A DNA stretch of 64,000 nt from an uncultured bacterium (GTDB taxonomy: Bacteria; Bacteroidota; Ignavibacteria; Kapaibacteriales; UBA4661): NCBI GenBank assembly GCA_937899715.1, contig CALCNX010000051.1, positions 103,681 to 167,680 of the forward strand, in the 5' to 3' direction. The notes under the pieces were generated by a model. The model saw only the letters and a list, made by a program, of their open reading frames with translations, was not told the origin of the DNA and did no database searches. Numbering within the stretch: the stretch's first letter is position 1; every line of letters starts with the position of its first letter. Positions 8,839 to 16,942 of this stretch are shown here, one piece after another. Both the position numbers and the translations under genes were made by a program.

Positions 8839-10025
8839 AGAACCCCCTTCGTGCTGGGAATCGCATTACTACTTGCGTCGCGGCGAACGGCAATTTTCAC
8901 AGCGCGAGCGAATGCTTTGAAGACGGCTTCGATTTTGTGATGCTCGTTTGTGGCTTCGGCGCGAATGTTGAGCGTACATTTTGCCGCGTCGGTGAACGAC
9001 TTGAAAAAATGAAAAAACATTTCCGTCGGCACGTCGCCGATTTTTTCTCGTTGAAATGTGGCGTTCCAAACCAACCAGTTACGCCCTGAGAAATCAATCG
9101 CTGCATGAATCCGCTCATCGGTAAAAGTTACTTCGGCTTCGGCAAGTGCTTCGTCCATTGGGAGCAGCGAATAGCCATACCGCTCTATACCTCGTTTGTC
9201 GCCTAATGCTTTAGCAAACGCCTCGCCGAGCGCGAGCGCCGTGTCTTCAATCGTGTGATGTTCGTCTATGTGCAAATCGCCCTTTGTGTGAACGCTCAGG
9301 TCACAGCCGGAGTGCCGCGCTACTTGGTCGAGCATATGGTCGAAAAAGCCCAAACCCGTGTACGTATCGGCTTTTCCTGTGCCGTCCAGATTAAGCTGAA
9401 TAGTAATGTCCGTCTCGTTTGTTTTTCGGTGAACTGTTGTGATGCGCTTTGGCAGATGATGTTGCACCAGAAAATCGTAAATATCGTGCCAGTGTGCCGC
9501 TTCCAGAGCAATAGGAAGCTCTTGCGCATCAGCACTGGAGCGGGTTGCCGCATGATTCTTCGATGAGGGTGCTTGCAACAAAATCGCCTTTGCGCCCAGA
9601 TTTTGTGCCAGTTGTGCGTCCGTCAGGCGGTCGCCGATAACGAAGGAATTAGCAAGGTCGTATTCGCCACGGGCAGAGGCTTCCAGATAGCGCGTAAACA
9701 TTCCTGTTCCGGGCTTTCGCGTGGGTTTGTTCTCGTGAGCAAATGTGCGGTCAACGAGAATATCGTTAAATTCTACGCCTTCACTTGCAAGAATGGCAAG
9801 CATCTTGTTCTGAGCCGGATGAAATGTTTCTTCAGGAAAGGAGTCTGTTCCCAAGCCGTCTTGGTTGGTTGCCATCACGAATTCGTAATCGAACTCACGC
9901 CGAATCCGTGCAAGCGTCGTAATTGCTTGCGGGAGGAAGGTCAGCTTGTCGAGAGAGTCAATTTGTTCATCTGGTGGTTCGGCTATAATAGTGCCGTCCC
10001 GGTCAATAATCAGAGCGCGTTTCAT
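8835..10025 (-). CDS. hisB: Bifunctional HisB: histidinol-phosphatase / imidazoleglycerol-phosphate dehydratase
   Basis: A 396-residue fusion. Residues 1-165 are a HAD phosphatase with the nucleophile motif IDRDGT (Asp8, Asp10), ATNQDGLG, and VIGDRLTD. From about residue 195 comes imidazoleglycerol-phosphate dehydratase with FFDHMLDQ, the metal-binding DEHHTIEDTALALGEA and the repeat ATNEHHKIEAVFKAFARA. These perform steps 6 and 8 of histidine synthesis. The cysteine cluster of the zinc loop in enterobacterial HisB is absent here (HENKPTRKPGTGMF instead). The ATG at 10025 directly precedes the HAD motif; the frame is open 30 residues further upstream but with no family similarity. No other his gene is in the window. 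Confidence 0.93.
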   Translation of the reverse strand: MKRALIIDRDGTIIAEPPDEQIDSLDKLTFLPQAITTLARIRREFDYEFVMATNQDGLGTDSFPEETFHPAQNKMLAILASEGVEFNDILVDRTFAHENKPTRKPGTGMFTRYLEASARGEYDLANSFVIGDRLTDAQLAQNLGAKAILLQAPSSKNHAATRSSADAQELPIALEAAHWHDIYDFLVQHHLPKRITTVHRKTNETDITIQLNLDGTGKADTYTGLGFFDHMLDQVARHSGCDLSVHTKGDLHIDEHHTIEDTALALGEAFAKALGDKRGIERYGYSLLPMDEALAEAEVTFTDERIHAAIDFSGRNWLVWNATFQREKIGDVPTEMFFHFFKSFTDAAKCTLNIRAEATNEHHKIEAVFKAFARAVKIAVRRDASSNAIPSTKGVL

Positions 10026-10142
10026 GGTGTGGGCAAGTGTGGGCGAATTGATTGTGCCTGTGCTGGGCAAATATTGTTGCTCGGCAAGTATTTTGCATGG
10101 CAAAGATACGGACATTTTGAGGCTTGAGCAACTGCGTTCTGT

Positions 10143-11270
10143 TCATGCTTCGAGCGGAAACTCTTGCCGAAGCAAGTCCTGAAGAGCTTTCCAAACATCC
10201 TCAAAGGGGATAGTTCGCACAACATTTTCTCCACTCAAAAAATCCTCTTCATCAACCACCAGTGCGCGGTGTGGCGTATGAAAAGGCGTCCAATGCGCAA
10301 GCCCAAATTCATTAAAAACAAACAGCACCACTGTCGGGCGCTTCCACGCTGCCGCCAGATGCACAACCGATGTATCGGGCGTAAGAACGGCATCACATTC
10401 GTGCAGCAATGCCGCAAACTCATGCAGCGACCAAACCGTAGGAGCAAGTGCCACAGCGCCGTCCAGATATGTTGCTTCGTAAATACACCGCGCTTCTTCT
10501 GCATAATCCGGCGAGCCGAGCAAAAGCACTTCAAATGCAGGAAACGTGCGTTGCATCTTGCGGACGAGGCGAATAAAATTTTCTTGCCCCCAGTACATTT
10601 CCTCGCCGCGCCCACTTATGTTGATGCCCAGCCTGAATGGATGCTTCTTTGCGGGGAGCTTCGATTGGGCGGCTCGTATGTCTTTTTCCGAAAGCGGATA
10701 TTCTAAATCCAAGTTTATTGCCGACGGGTCAATGCCAAAGGGCAAAAGGAGCTGCGCGATACGGTGAACAATGTGAAACTGTGTTCGGTCAAGAAGCGGA
10801 ACAACGTGCGAGTATGCCGCCGCATTTTCCTTGTCAATGCCGACCGAAAACCGAGCACCCGTACCACGTACAAGCAACGACGACGTAACTGAAGCATTGT
10901 CAATAAGGTCAATCACGACATCGTATTTCACACGCCGAAGAGAACGCATGAGCCGGAGAAGTTTCGGAAGACTCTTCGTGTAGCGCCAAACAGTATCGCA
11001 GTACGTCAGCGCGAGGTTCTGCACCGCGACGTTATTATCTCCCAGCATAATGTCTATGCGGGCTTCGGGGTATTTTTGCCGTAGAGCCCGAAGAATAGGC
11101 GTGGAGACAATCACATCACCGATGCGGTCTTGACGGAGAAGGAGAATTCGGCAAAGCGGCGGAAGCGATAAGCAGTCATCATCGGGCTTCGTAACACGCT
11201 GCGCACCGCGCGAGCCATACAAGGAGCGGATGAAAATGCGACGAAAAGTGAGTTCGAGCGTTTTGAGCAT
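10143..11270 (-). CDS. Glycosyltransferase family 9 (ADP-heptose:LPS heptosyltransferase-like)
   Basis: A 375-residue GT-B glycosyltransferase. The N-terminal ILLLRQDRIGDVIVSTPILRALRQKYPEARIDIML is the hallmark of the heptosyltransferase family, and the C-terminal domain holds GINISGRGEEMYW and the nucleotide-sugar site VLTPDTSVVHLAAAWKRPTVVLF. Such enzymes add heptose or similar sugars to the lipopolysaccharide inner core on the cytoplasmic face. An N-terminal stretch before the family domain (residues 1-40, RRIFIRSLYGSRG) is basic. The ATG at 11270 lies 31 bp after the sensor-kinase stop; an earlier in-frame start at 11408 would overlap that gene and adds non-homologous sequence. Exact acceptor unknown. 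Confidence 0.85.
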   Translation of the reverse strand: MLKTLELTFRRIFIRSLYGSRGAQRVTKPDDDCLSLPPLCRILLLRQDRIGDVIVSTPILRALRQKYPEARIDIMLGDNNVAVQNLALTYCDTVWRYTKSLPKLLRLMRSLRRVKYDVVIDLIDNASVTSSLLVRGTGARFSVGIDKENAAAYSHVVPLLDRTQFHIVHRIAQLLLPFGIDPSAINLDLEYPLSEKDIRAAQSKLPAKKHPFRLGINISGRGEEMYWGQENFIRLVRKMQRTFPAFEVLLLGSPDYAEEARCIYEATYLDGAVALAPTVWSLHEFAALLHECDAVLTPDTSVVHLAAAWKRPTVVLFVFNEFGLAHWTPFHTPHRALVVDEEDFLSGENVVRTIPFEDVWKALQDLLRQEFPLEA

Positions 11271-11301
11271 TAAACGAGGTAAAAAAAAATCGTGGAAAGA
11301 A

Positions 11302-14300
11302 TTATCGGATGGGCGCTTCAGAAGCAAGCGGCAACGTTTGGACGCGCGGGAAGGCGACCGAGAAAGCAGCACCTTTGCGATGTTCGGACTCGCACCAAAT
11401 TCTGCCATTCATCGCCTCGACCAGTTTTTTGACAATAGATAACCCCAGCCCCGTGGAGTGCTCGCCACCAGTCGGGCGTGCCGAGAGGCGTGCAAATTTC
11501 CCGAAGAGACGTTTTTTGTCATCATCCGTCAAGCCGTTGCCCTCGTCGCGGACGCAGCAACAGACGTATTCGCCGTCGTCGAATGACATAACCTTAAGTT
11601 CTACCCAAATGCGTTTGCTGAGGGGCGAGTATTTAAGGGCATTGGAAAGAAGGTTCTCAATTATTTGTATATAAGCGTTTGGGTCGGCAGAAATAAAATA
11701 TGTTGTGGCGGGCGGCTCGAAAAGAAACGTGAGATTTTTCGGTCGCGCCAGCGTCTCTATGTCCGCAATGAGCTTGGTAATAAGATGATTGACTTCTATT
11801 GTTTCTAAGGACAAATTGAGCTTGCCTTCATCAATCATATTCATATTCAACAGCTGCTTGATGAGCGACATCATGCGGTGTGCAGACTGGTGAATGAGAC
11901 TTGTAAAATGGTACAATTCCTCGCGGGAAAGCGTGTCGTGGTCGTTTTCAACAAGCTCGGTCAGCGTGAGCATCGTTGCAAGCGGCGTTTTTAGGTCATG
12001 GGCGGTGATGCCGAGAATTGCATTCTTTTCGTTGTTCAGTTCGTGCAGCTGCTCATTCGACCAGGCAAGTTCTTGGTTGCTCTCTTGCAGTTCTTGTGTG
12101 CGCTTGCGGACTTCTTCTTTCAAAAAGTTGTTCCGCCGCGCAATACTGCGAAGTCGCATCTGCACACCGCCCAGAACCAAACCGCCAAGCAGAAACAAAC
12201 AACCACTCCGAAACCACCACGTTTCCCAAAAAGGCGGTATAATCACCACCCGCAAGCGGAGTTCATGTGCATTCCACACTCCATCAGCATTGGTGGCGCG
12301 GACGCAAAATGTATATTCGCCGGCAGGAAGATTGGTATAGGTCGCAAAATTACGTGTTCCGAAAGAAACGTACTCTTTGTCTATGCCCTCCATCATGTAC
12401 GAATACTGGACGCGCTCAATGTTGGCGAAGTCAAGTGCTGCAAAATCCAACTCAATCAAGCGGTCGTTGTGAGACAGGACAATTTCTTTTAATCCGGCAA
12501 TATCTGCCTCAAATGTCCGTTCTGTGTTGAATATCTTCACTGCCGTCAGCACAATAGGCGGCATAAATGTTCGCTCGGTGAGCATTTCGGGGCGGAACAT
12601 ATTTATCCCGTTCACTCCGCCAAAGAGCAAGTAGCCGTCGGAGGTGCGATAGAACGCATTAGTATTGAACTCACTACTTTGCAGACCATCGGCGGCTTCA
12701 TACATCCTAAACACGCCCTTATGCTTATCGAACCGCGCTAATCCTTTGTCCGTTCCCATCCACAAAAATCCTTTTGCATCTTCCACAATGCCATACACAT
12801 ACTCATTCGTCAGACCATTCTGCGAGCCATAGACCGTGAAATTATCGCCATCGGGATTATATCGGCAAATACCACCAACGGTCGTAATCCACAGCGTACC
12901 TTCGCTGTCGCGCATAAGATGCTTTACCCAACTATTCGGGAGGCTCTTTGCACTGGAATCGTGAAAGTAGCGCTTCCAACGATTATGCTTGCGGTCGAAT
13001 TTGTTGAGTCCCAGCGCTGTGGCTATCCAGACGACGCTGTCCGAATCACAAAACACCGCCTGAATGCGGTCATTACTCAGGCTTGCAGGATTCTGAGGGT
13101 CATGTCTAAAATGCGTAAAGGTAGCAGTGCGAGGATTGAAATAATCTAAACCATCCAATGTCCCAAGCCAGAGGCAGCCATTGTTATCCCATGAAGCGGC
13201 GCGGAGTCGGTTATTGCAAAGTGTTGAGGAATCATCGGGGTTGTGTTGGAACACGGTAAAGGTGCGTTTTTTGGAGTCGTAACGGTGCAAACCGCCGCCA
13301 TCGGTACCGAACCAAAATATCCCTGCGCTGTCACGGTTGATTGTCCAGACGCGCCCCGACTGCAATCCATAGCCGTCTTTTGCGGCAATAGGCAGTTGAA
13401 AAAAGGTTTTCGACCGATAGTTCCACCGCGCAAGCCCGTCGTCAGTACCGACCCAAAGGATGCTATCACTTTCTTGGCAAAAACTACGCACCACGCGGTA
13501 GGGCAAAAATGCTGCATTGCCCATATCGGGCGAGTGCCTGCCGAAGCGCTGCCGGAGAGGATTCCAGACCGATAGCCCTGCGGTAAGCGTCCCTACCCAC
13601 ATCGTGCCGGAGGCATCGCAATACAAGGAACGCACGGCATTATCGCCTAAGCTCAAGGACATTTGCGGCACCGAGCGGCAAATTACGACCTCAGCGTCGG
13701 CGCTGTCCGGCATAGAGTGGACATTACGAGAAATAATGTTCACACCGTTATCGGTTCCAATCCACAAAAATCCGCGTTCGTCGGTCGCAAAACAAAAAAC
13801 ATGAGAGCCGGAAATCGTATTCAAACGCCGTGGAACATCGTTGCGTTGGGGGATGTAGGGAAATGCTCGCGTCTGGTGTGTTTGCGGATTGTATCGCAAA
13901 AGTCCGCTCCCTTGTGTGCCAATCCAAATCCGCCCTAAAGAATCGGCAAACAGTGCTTGCACGGCAATTTTTCCCTTCTTTGCTTGAGACAAACTTGATT
14001 GAGACAAAGAAATTTCTTCCACCGCAAAAGAGTTCCTATCTGTGGAAGCCTTGTTTGTAGGGGTGTGACAGAATAAGCCGTATCGTGTTCCGATCCAGAC
14101 CCTTCCTGCTCGGTCGCTCGTGAGCGCCGTAATTTCCCCTGAAAGCGTCTGTCGAATATAGGCATCCTCAAGAGTAGCAGGAATATAGCGAATTGTAGGG
14201 GCAGAGGCTTTTTCGTAAAAGGACTTTAGCGTATCGATAGTGTGCAACCCTTTGTCTGTACCAATCCATAGTCTGCCGTGGTCATTCGCCTGAAGAGCAG

Positions 14301-14871
14301 TCACAAAGCCACTTTGGAGCACAGATAAAGCCGCGGATTGGGAAAGAGGCATAGGCATGATTGCGCGAGCATCGGTCAGAAGCGGCATGAGCGTAGCACG
14401 ATTGGAATCGCGCTGGATGTGTGACAAACCGCCGCCATTGGAGGCAACCCAGAGATTATCAAATTTGTCGCGGACAATCCGAGTAATCCATCCGCTTGGT
14501 AGAGCACCGCGAACAGCATTACTTGAGGACATCGTATTCTCGCCGCTTCTTGAGGCTACGAATTTATAGCCGTCGTATTTATTGATGCCGTCTTGTGTGC
14601 CAATCCAGAGAAAACCCTTTGCATCTTGAATAATAGCATAGACCGAACTTTGCGAAAGCCCTTGCTCCAGACCAATGCGTGTAAAAGCATACTCTTGAGC
14701 AGTGGAGGCAGAGGTACGCGGTGCTGTGGGCTGACTCAAAACACCTTGTAAGGCAACGATATGGTACGGTATAAATACCACCAGCAAGGCTACTGCTATG
14801 AAAACAATACCTTGCGTAAGGTGTACCGATATGGAGCGAATGAGGTGCATACGGTATTCATTCCGAAACAT
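11302..14871 (-). CDS. Two-component-regulator-propeller sensor histidine kinase
   Basis: A 1189-residue membrane sensor. A signal anchor (GIVFIAVALLVVFIPYHIVAL) comes first, then about 14 propeller blades with recurring WIGTDxGL, F-x-x-x-x-x-x-SL and D-x-x-G-x-LWIGT motifs (two 7-bladed propellers, roughly residues 55-770), a Y_Y_Y domain (YSYMMEGIDKEYVSFG...YTFCVRATNADGVW), a transmembrane helix near 885, and the kinase. The phosphoacceptor is His near 958 (AHDLKTPLATML); the ATP lid shows IENLLSNALKYS, DEGNGLT and GLGLSIVKKLVEAMNG. Unlike the hybrid systems of Bacteroides, no receiver or AraC domain follows, so a separate regulator is needed and none is nearby. A GTG directly before the ATG at 14871 is an alternative start. 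Confidence 0.88.
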   Translation of the reverse strand: MFRNEYRMHLIRSISVHLTQGIVFIAVALLVVFIPYHIVALQGVLSQPTAPRTSASTAQEYAFTRIGLEQGLSQSSVYAIIQDAKGFLWIGTQDGINKYDGYKFVASRSGENTMSSSNAVRGALPSGWITRIVRDKFDNLWVASNGGGLSHIQRDSNRATLMPLLTDARAIMPMPLSQSAALSVLQSGFVTALQANDHGRLWIGTDKGLHTIDTLKSFYEKASAPTIRYIPATLEDAYIRQTLSGEITALTSDRAGRVWIGTRYGLFCHTPTNKASTDRNSFAVEEISLSQSSLSQAKKGKIAVQALFADSLGRIWIGTQGSGLLRYNPQTHQTRAFPYIPQRNDVPRRLNTISGSHVFCFATDERGFLWIGTDNGVNIISRNVHSMPDSADAEVVICRSVPQMSLSLGDNAVRSLYCDASGTMWVGTLTAGLSVWNPLRQRFGRHSPDMGNAAFLPYRVVRSFCQESDSILWVGTDDGLARWNYRSKTFFQLPIAAKDGYGLQSGRVWTINRDSAGIFWFGTDGGGLHRYDSKKRTFTVFQHNPDDSSTLCNNRLRAASWDNNGCLWLGTLDGLDYFNPRTATFTHFRHDPQNPASLSNDRIQAVFCDSDSVVWIATALGLNKFDRKHNRWKRYFHDSSAKSLPNSWVKHLMRDSEGTLWITTVGGICRYNPDGDNFTVYGSQNGLTNEYVYGIVEDAKGFLWMGTDKGLARFDKHKGVFRMYEAADGLQSSEFNTNAFYRTSDGYLLFGGVNGINMFRPEMLTERTFMPPIVLTAVKIFNTERTFEADIAGLKEIVLSHNDRLIELDFAALDFANIERVQYSYMMEGIDKEYVSFGTRNFATYTNLPAGEYTFCVRATNADGVWNAHELRLRVVIIPPFWETWWFRSGCLFLLGGLVLGGVQMRLRSIARRNNFLKEEVRKRTQELQESNQELAWSNEQLHELNNEKNAILGITAHDLKTPLATMLTLTELVENDHDTLSREELYHFTSLIHQSAHRMMSLIKQLLNMNMIDEGKLNLSLETIEVNHLITKLIADIETLARPKNLTFLFEPPATTYFISADPNAYIQIIENLLSNALKYSPLSKRIWVELKVMSFDDGEYVCCCVRDEGNGLTDDDKKRLFGKFARLSARPTGGEHSTGLGLSIVKKLVEAMNGRIWCESEHRKGAAFSVAFPRVQTLPLASEAPIR

Positions 14872-14886
14872 CACGTAATTAAAACC

Positions 14887-16653
14887 TCACATCGAAAGCG
14901 AACCTTTGCGAAATTCCGACTTGCCAATGAGTGCGTTAATACAATACGGAACGCCACTGGCAGCGGATTGTTGTGCAGCGCGAAGAGTGCTTGCAATCTG
15001 GTCATTGGAGCGAATCTGCGCACCCATGCCGCCTAAGCCTTTGGCTACGATATGATAATCTGTATAATCCAGAACCGTGCCAACATCATCGCCCAAAATA
15101 ACAACTTGGTCTCGTGCAATTTGCGTCCAGCCCGCATCATTGCCAATCACTGCGATAACGCCCATATTATGCCGTTTGAACGTATCGAATTCCATAAGCG
15201 AATAGCCCGATGAGCCGTCGCCGTAGATAATCCAAACCTCCGCATCGGGCTGCACCGCTTTTACGCCAAGTGCAAATCCCGCACCAACGCCCAATGTGCC
15301 AAAGACACCGGGGTCGTACCACGAAAGCGGCTTGCGCGGCTGGACGGAATAGGAAGCCGTTGCCACAAAATCGCCGCCGTCTGCTACAATGACTGTCTTA
15401 TTCTCGAACACGTCGTCCATTGCGCGGAAGAGATGAAGCGGATTTAGGAAATCACCCTGCGGTGTATTGAGAGATTCTGCCGCTTGCACAGCAATATCGG
15501 CATTGCGGTCGTTGTCGCGCTGACGAAGTTTCTGTGTCCATGCCGCATATTTGCCTGAGTTTGCACCCGCATTCGCATCTGCCAGCGCAACAAAGAACGA
15601 TGCGGGGTCGGCGAGAACAGCAAGATTCGGCGTTCTGTTTTTCGTCAGGTCTTCATCCGAGCGATTGACCGAAATATAGGTGGCTTTACGGCTGATGTGA
15701 TTGCCATAGTCCAATCGAAAATCTGCCGGAACGCCCGAAAGCAGCACAACGTCTGCTTCTTTCAGTGCTTCCTTGCGCTTGTGCCTCATCTGAAGTGGAT
15801 GGTCTTTGCCCAGCAAACCCCGCGCCATACCGGACAGATAGACCGGACAGCCCAATTTTTCTACCGCTGCCGACACTTCCGCCACACGGCGCGGATTCAC
15901 AAGAGTTTGACTACCAATGACCATCACAGGGCGCTCGGCATTGGCGAGTATTTTGGCGGCAGCGTGCACGTGTCGCTTAGAAGGCTCATCAACGCTTGGC
16001 GTGATAAGCGCAAGCGATTCTGCGCTTTGCACTGCTTCGTCTAAACCACCGAACAAGCCGTTCAAATGCCTGCCCAAATACCAGTTGAGCGCTTTTTGCT
16101 GGAAGGTAAGCTGCTTACCGGGCTGCGCATCCTTGATGTACCACTCGCGGATGAGGGCTTCGGGATAGAGCACGTCTATTGGCAGTTCCACAAAAACAGG
16201 TCCCGGAACGCCTGATTGCGCTATTTCAAAGGCGGCTTTGAGTGCAGAGGGAATCTGGGAAACTTTCGTAATTGCAAATACTTCCTTCACGTGCGGCTTC
16301 ATTAGTGCCATTTGGTCAATGTCTTGCAACGAACCGCGCCCACGCAAAACCGTCGCTGCCGCACCACCCAAGAGAATAAGCGGAGATTGAGCCATTTGTG
16401 CGTTTTTGATGGCGGTAATTGTGTTGGCAACGCCCGGTCCCGCCGTCACGGCTGCCACGCCCGGAATTCCCGTCAACCGCGCAACTGCGTCTGCCGCAAA
16501 AACGGCATTGACTTCGTGGCGCGTGTCCACGACCTTGATACCAAGCTGCTTGCATCCATGCAAAATCGGGGAAATATGCCCTCCGCACAAGGTGAAAAGC
16601 GCCTGCACGCCTTGTTTCTTGAGGCAGGTAGCCGTCAGCAATCCTCCGTCCAT
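14887..16653 (-). CDS. ThDP-dependent acetolactate synthase-like protein (ILVBL/HACL2-type)
   Basis: A 588-residue thiamine-diphosphate enzyme. The catalytic glutamate is Glu47 in VVDTRHEVNAVFAADAVARL, and the cofactor-binding GDG...N motif runs from 478 (IIYGDGSSGYSLMEFD) to Asn505 (VIGNDAGW). The N-terminal CGGHISPILHGCKQLGI and the run QMAQSPLILLGGA resemble the animal ILVBL (HACL2) proteins more than catabolic or anabolic acetolactate synthase; in animals that enzyme cleaves 2-hydroxyacyl-CoA. The start at 16653 has a clear AAGGAG eight bases upstream; the frame is open further but is not family-like. No small regulatory ilvN-type subunit follows. Substrate: 2-hydroxyacyl-CoA or pyruvate, unresolved. 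Confidence 0.85.
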   Translation of the reverse strand: MDGGLLTATCLKKQGVQALFTLCGGHISPILHGCKQLGIKVVDTRHEVNAVFAADAVARLTGIPGVAAVTAGPGVANTITAIKNAQMAQSPLILLGGAAATVLRGRGSLQDIDQMALMKPHVKEVFAITKVSQIPSALKAAFEIAQSGVPGPVFVELPIDVLYPEALIREWYIKDAQPGKQLTFQQKALNWYLGRHLNGLFGGLDEAVQSAESLALITPSVDEPSKRHVHAAAKILANAERPVMVIGSQTLVNPRRVAEVSAAVEKLGCPVYLSGMARGLLGKDHPLQMRHKRKEALKEADVVLLSGVPADFRLDYGNHISRKATYISVNRSDEDLTKNRTPNLAVLADPASFFVALADANAGANSGKYAAWTQKLRQRDNDRNADIAVQAAESLNTPQGDFLNPLHLFRAMDDVFENKTVIVADGGDFVATASYSVQPRKPLSWYDPGVFGTLGVGAGFALGVKAVQPDAEVWIIYGDGSSGYSLMEFDTFKRHNMGVIAVIGNDAGWTQIARDQVVILGDDVGTVLDYTDYHIVAKGLGGMGAQIRSNDQIASTLRAAQQSAASGVPYCINALIGKSEFRKGSLSM

Positions 16654-16942
16654 ACACAAACGCTCCTTTTGGGGGGTACTAAAGATGAAATATGAGAATA
16701 TCTTGCTTAATAACAATTTGTTTGATAGCTCAATCATAACACAAAAAGTGGAATTTTGTGGGAAAATACAAAGCGCAGCACTTGTGTACAAGTGCGGAAT
16801 GTGAAAAAAATTACACCGAAAAAATAGTCTTTGGAGGAAGAGATAATTTCGGGATTATCGCTATTTTGCGCTTAGTTTGTGGACTTTCCTTTATCATCCT
16901 AAAATTCCAATACTACACTTCTTAACGCTTTTCTAAATCGCT

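Noticed and set aside
11302..14871. Calling the sensor kinase a hybrid two-component system
   Set aside because: The protein ends directly after the ATPase domain; no receiver or helix-turn-helix domain is present in it or just downstream.
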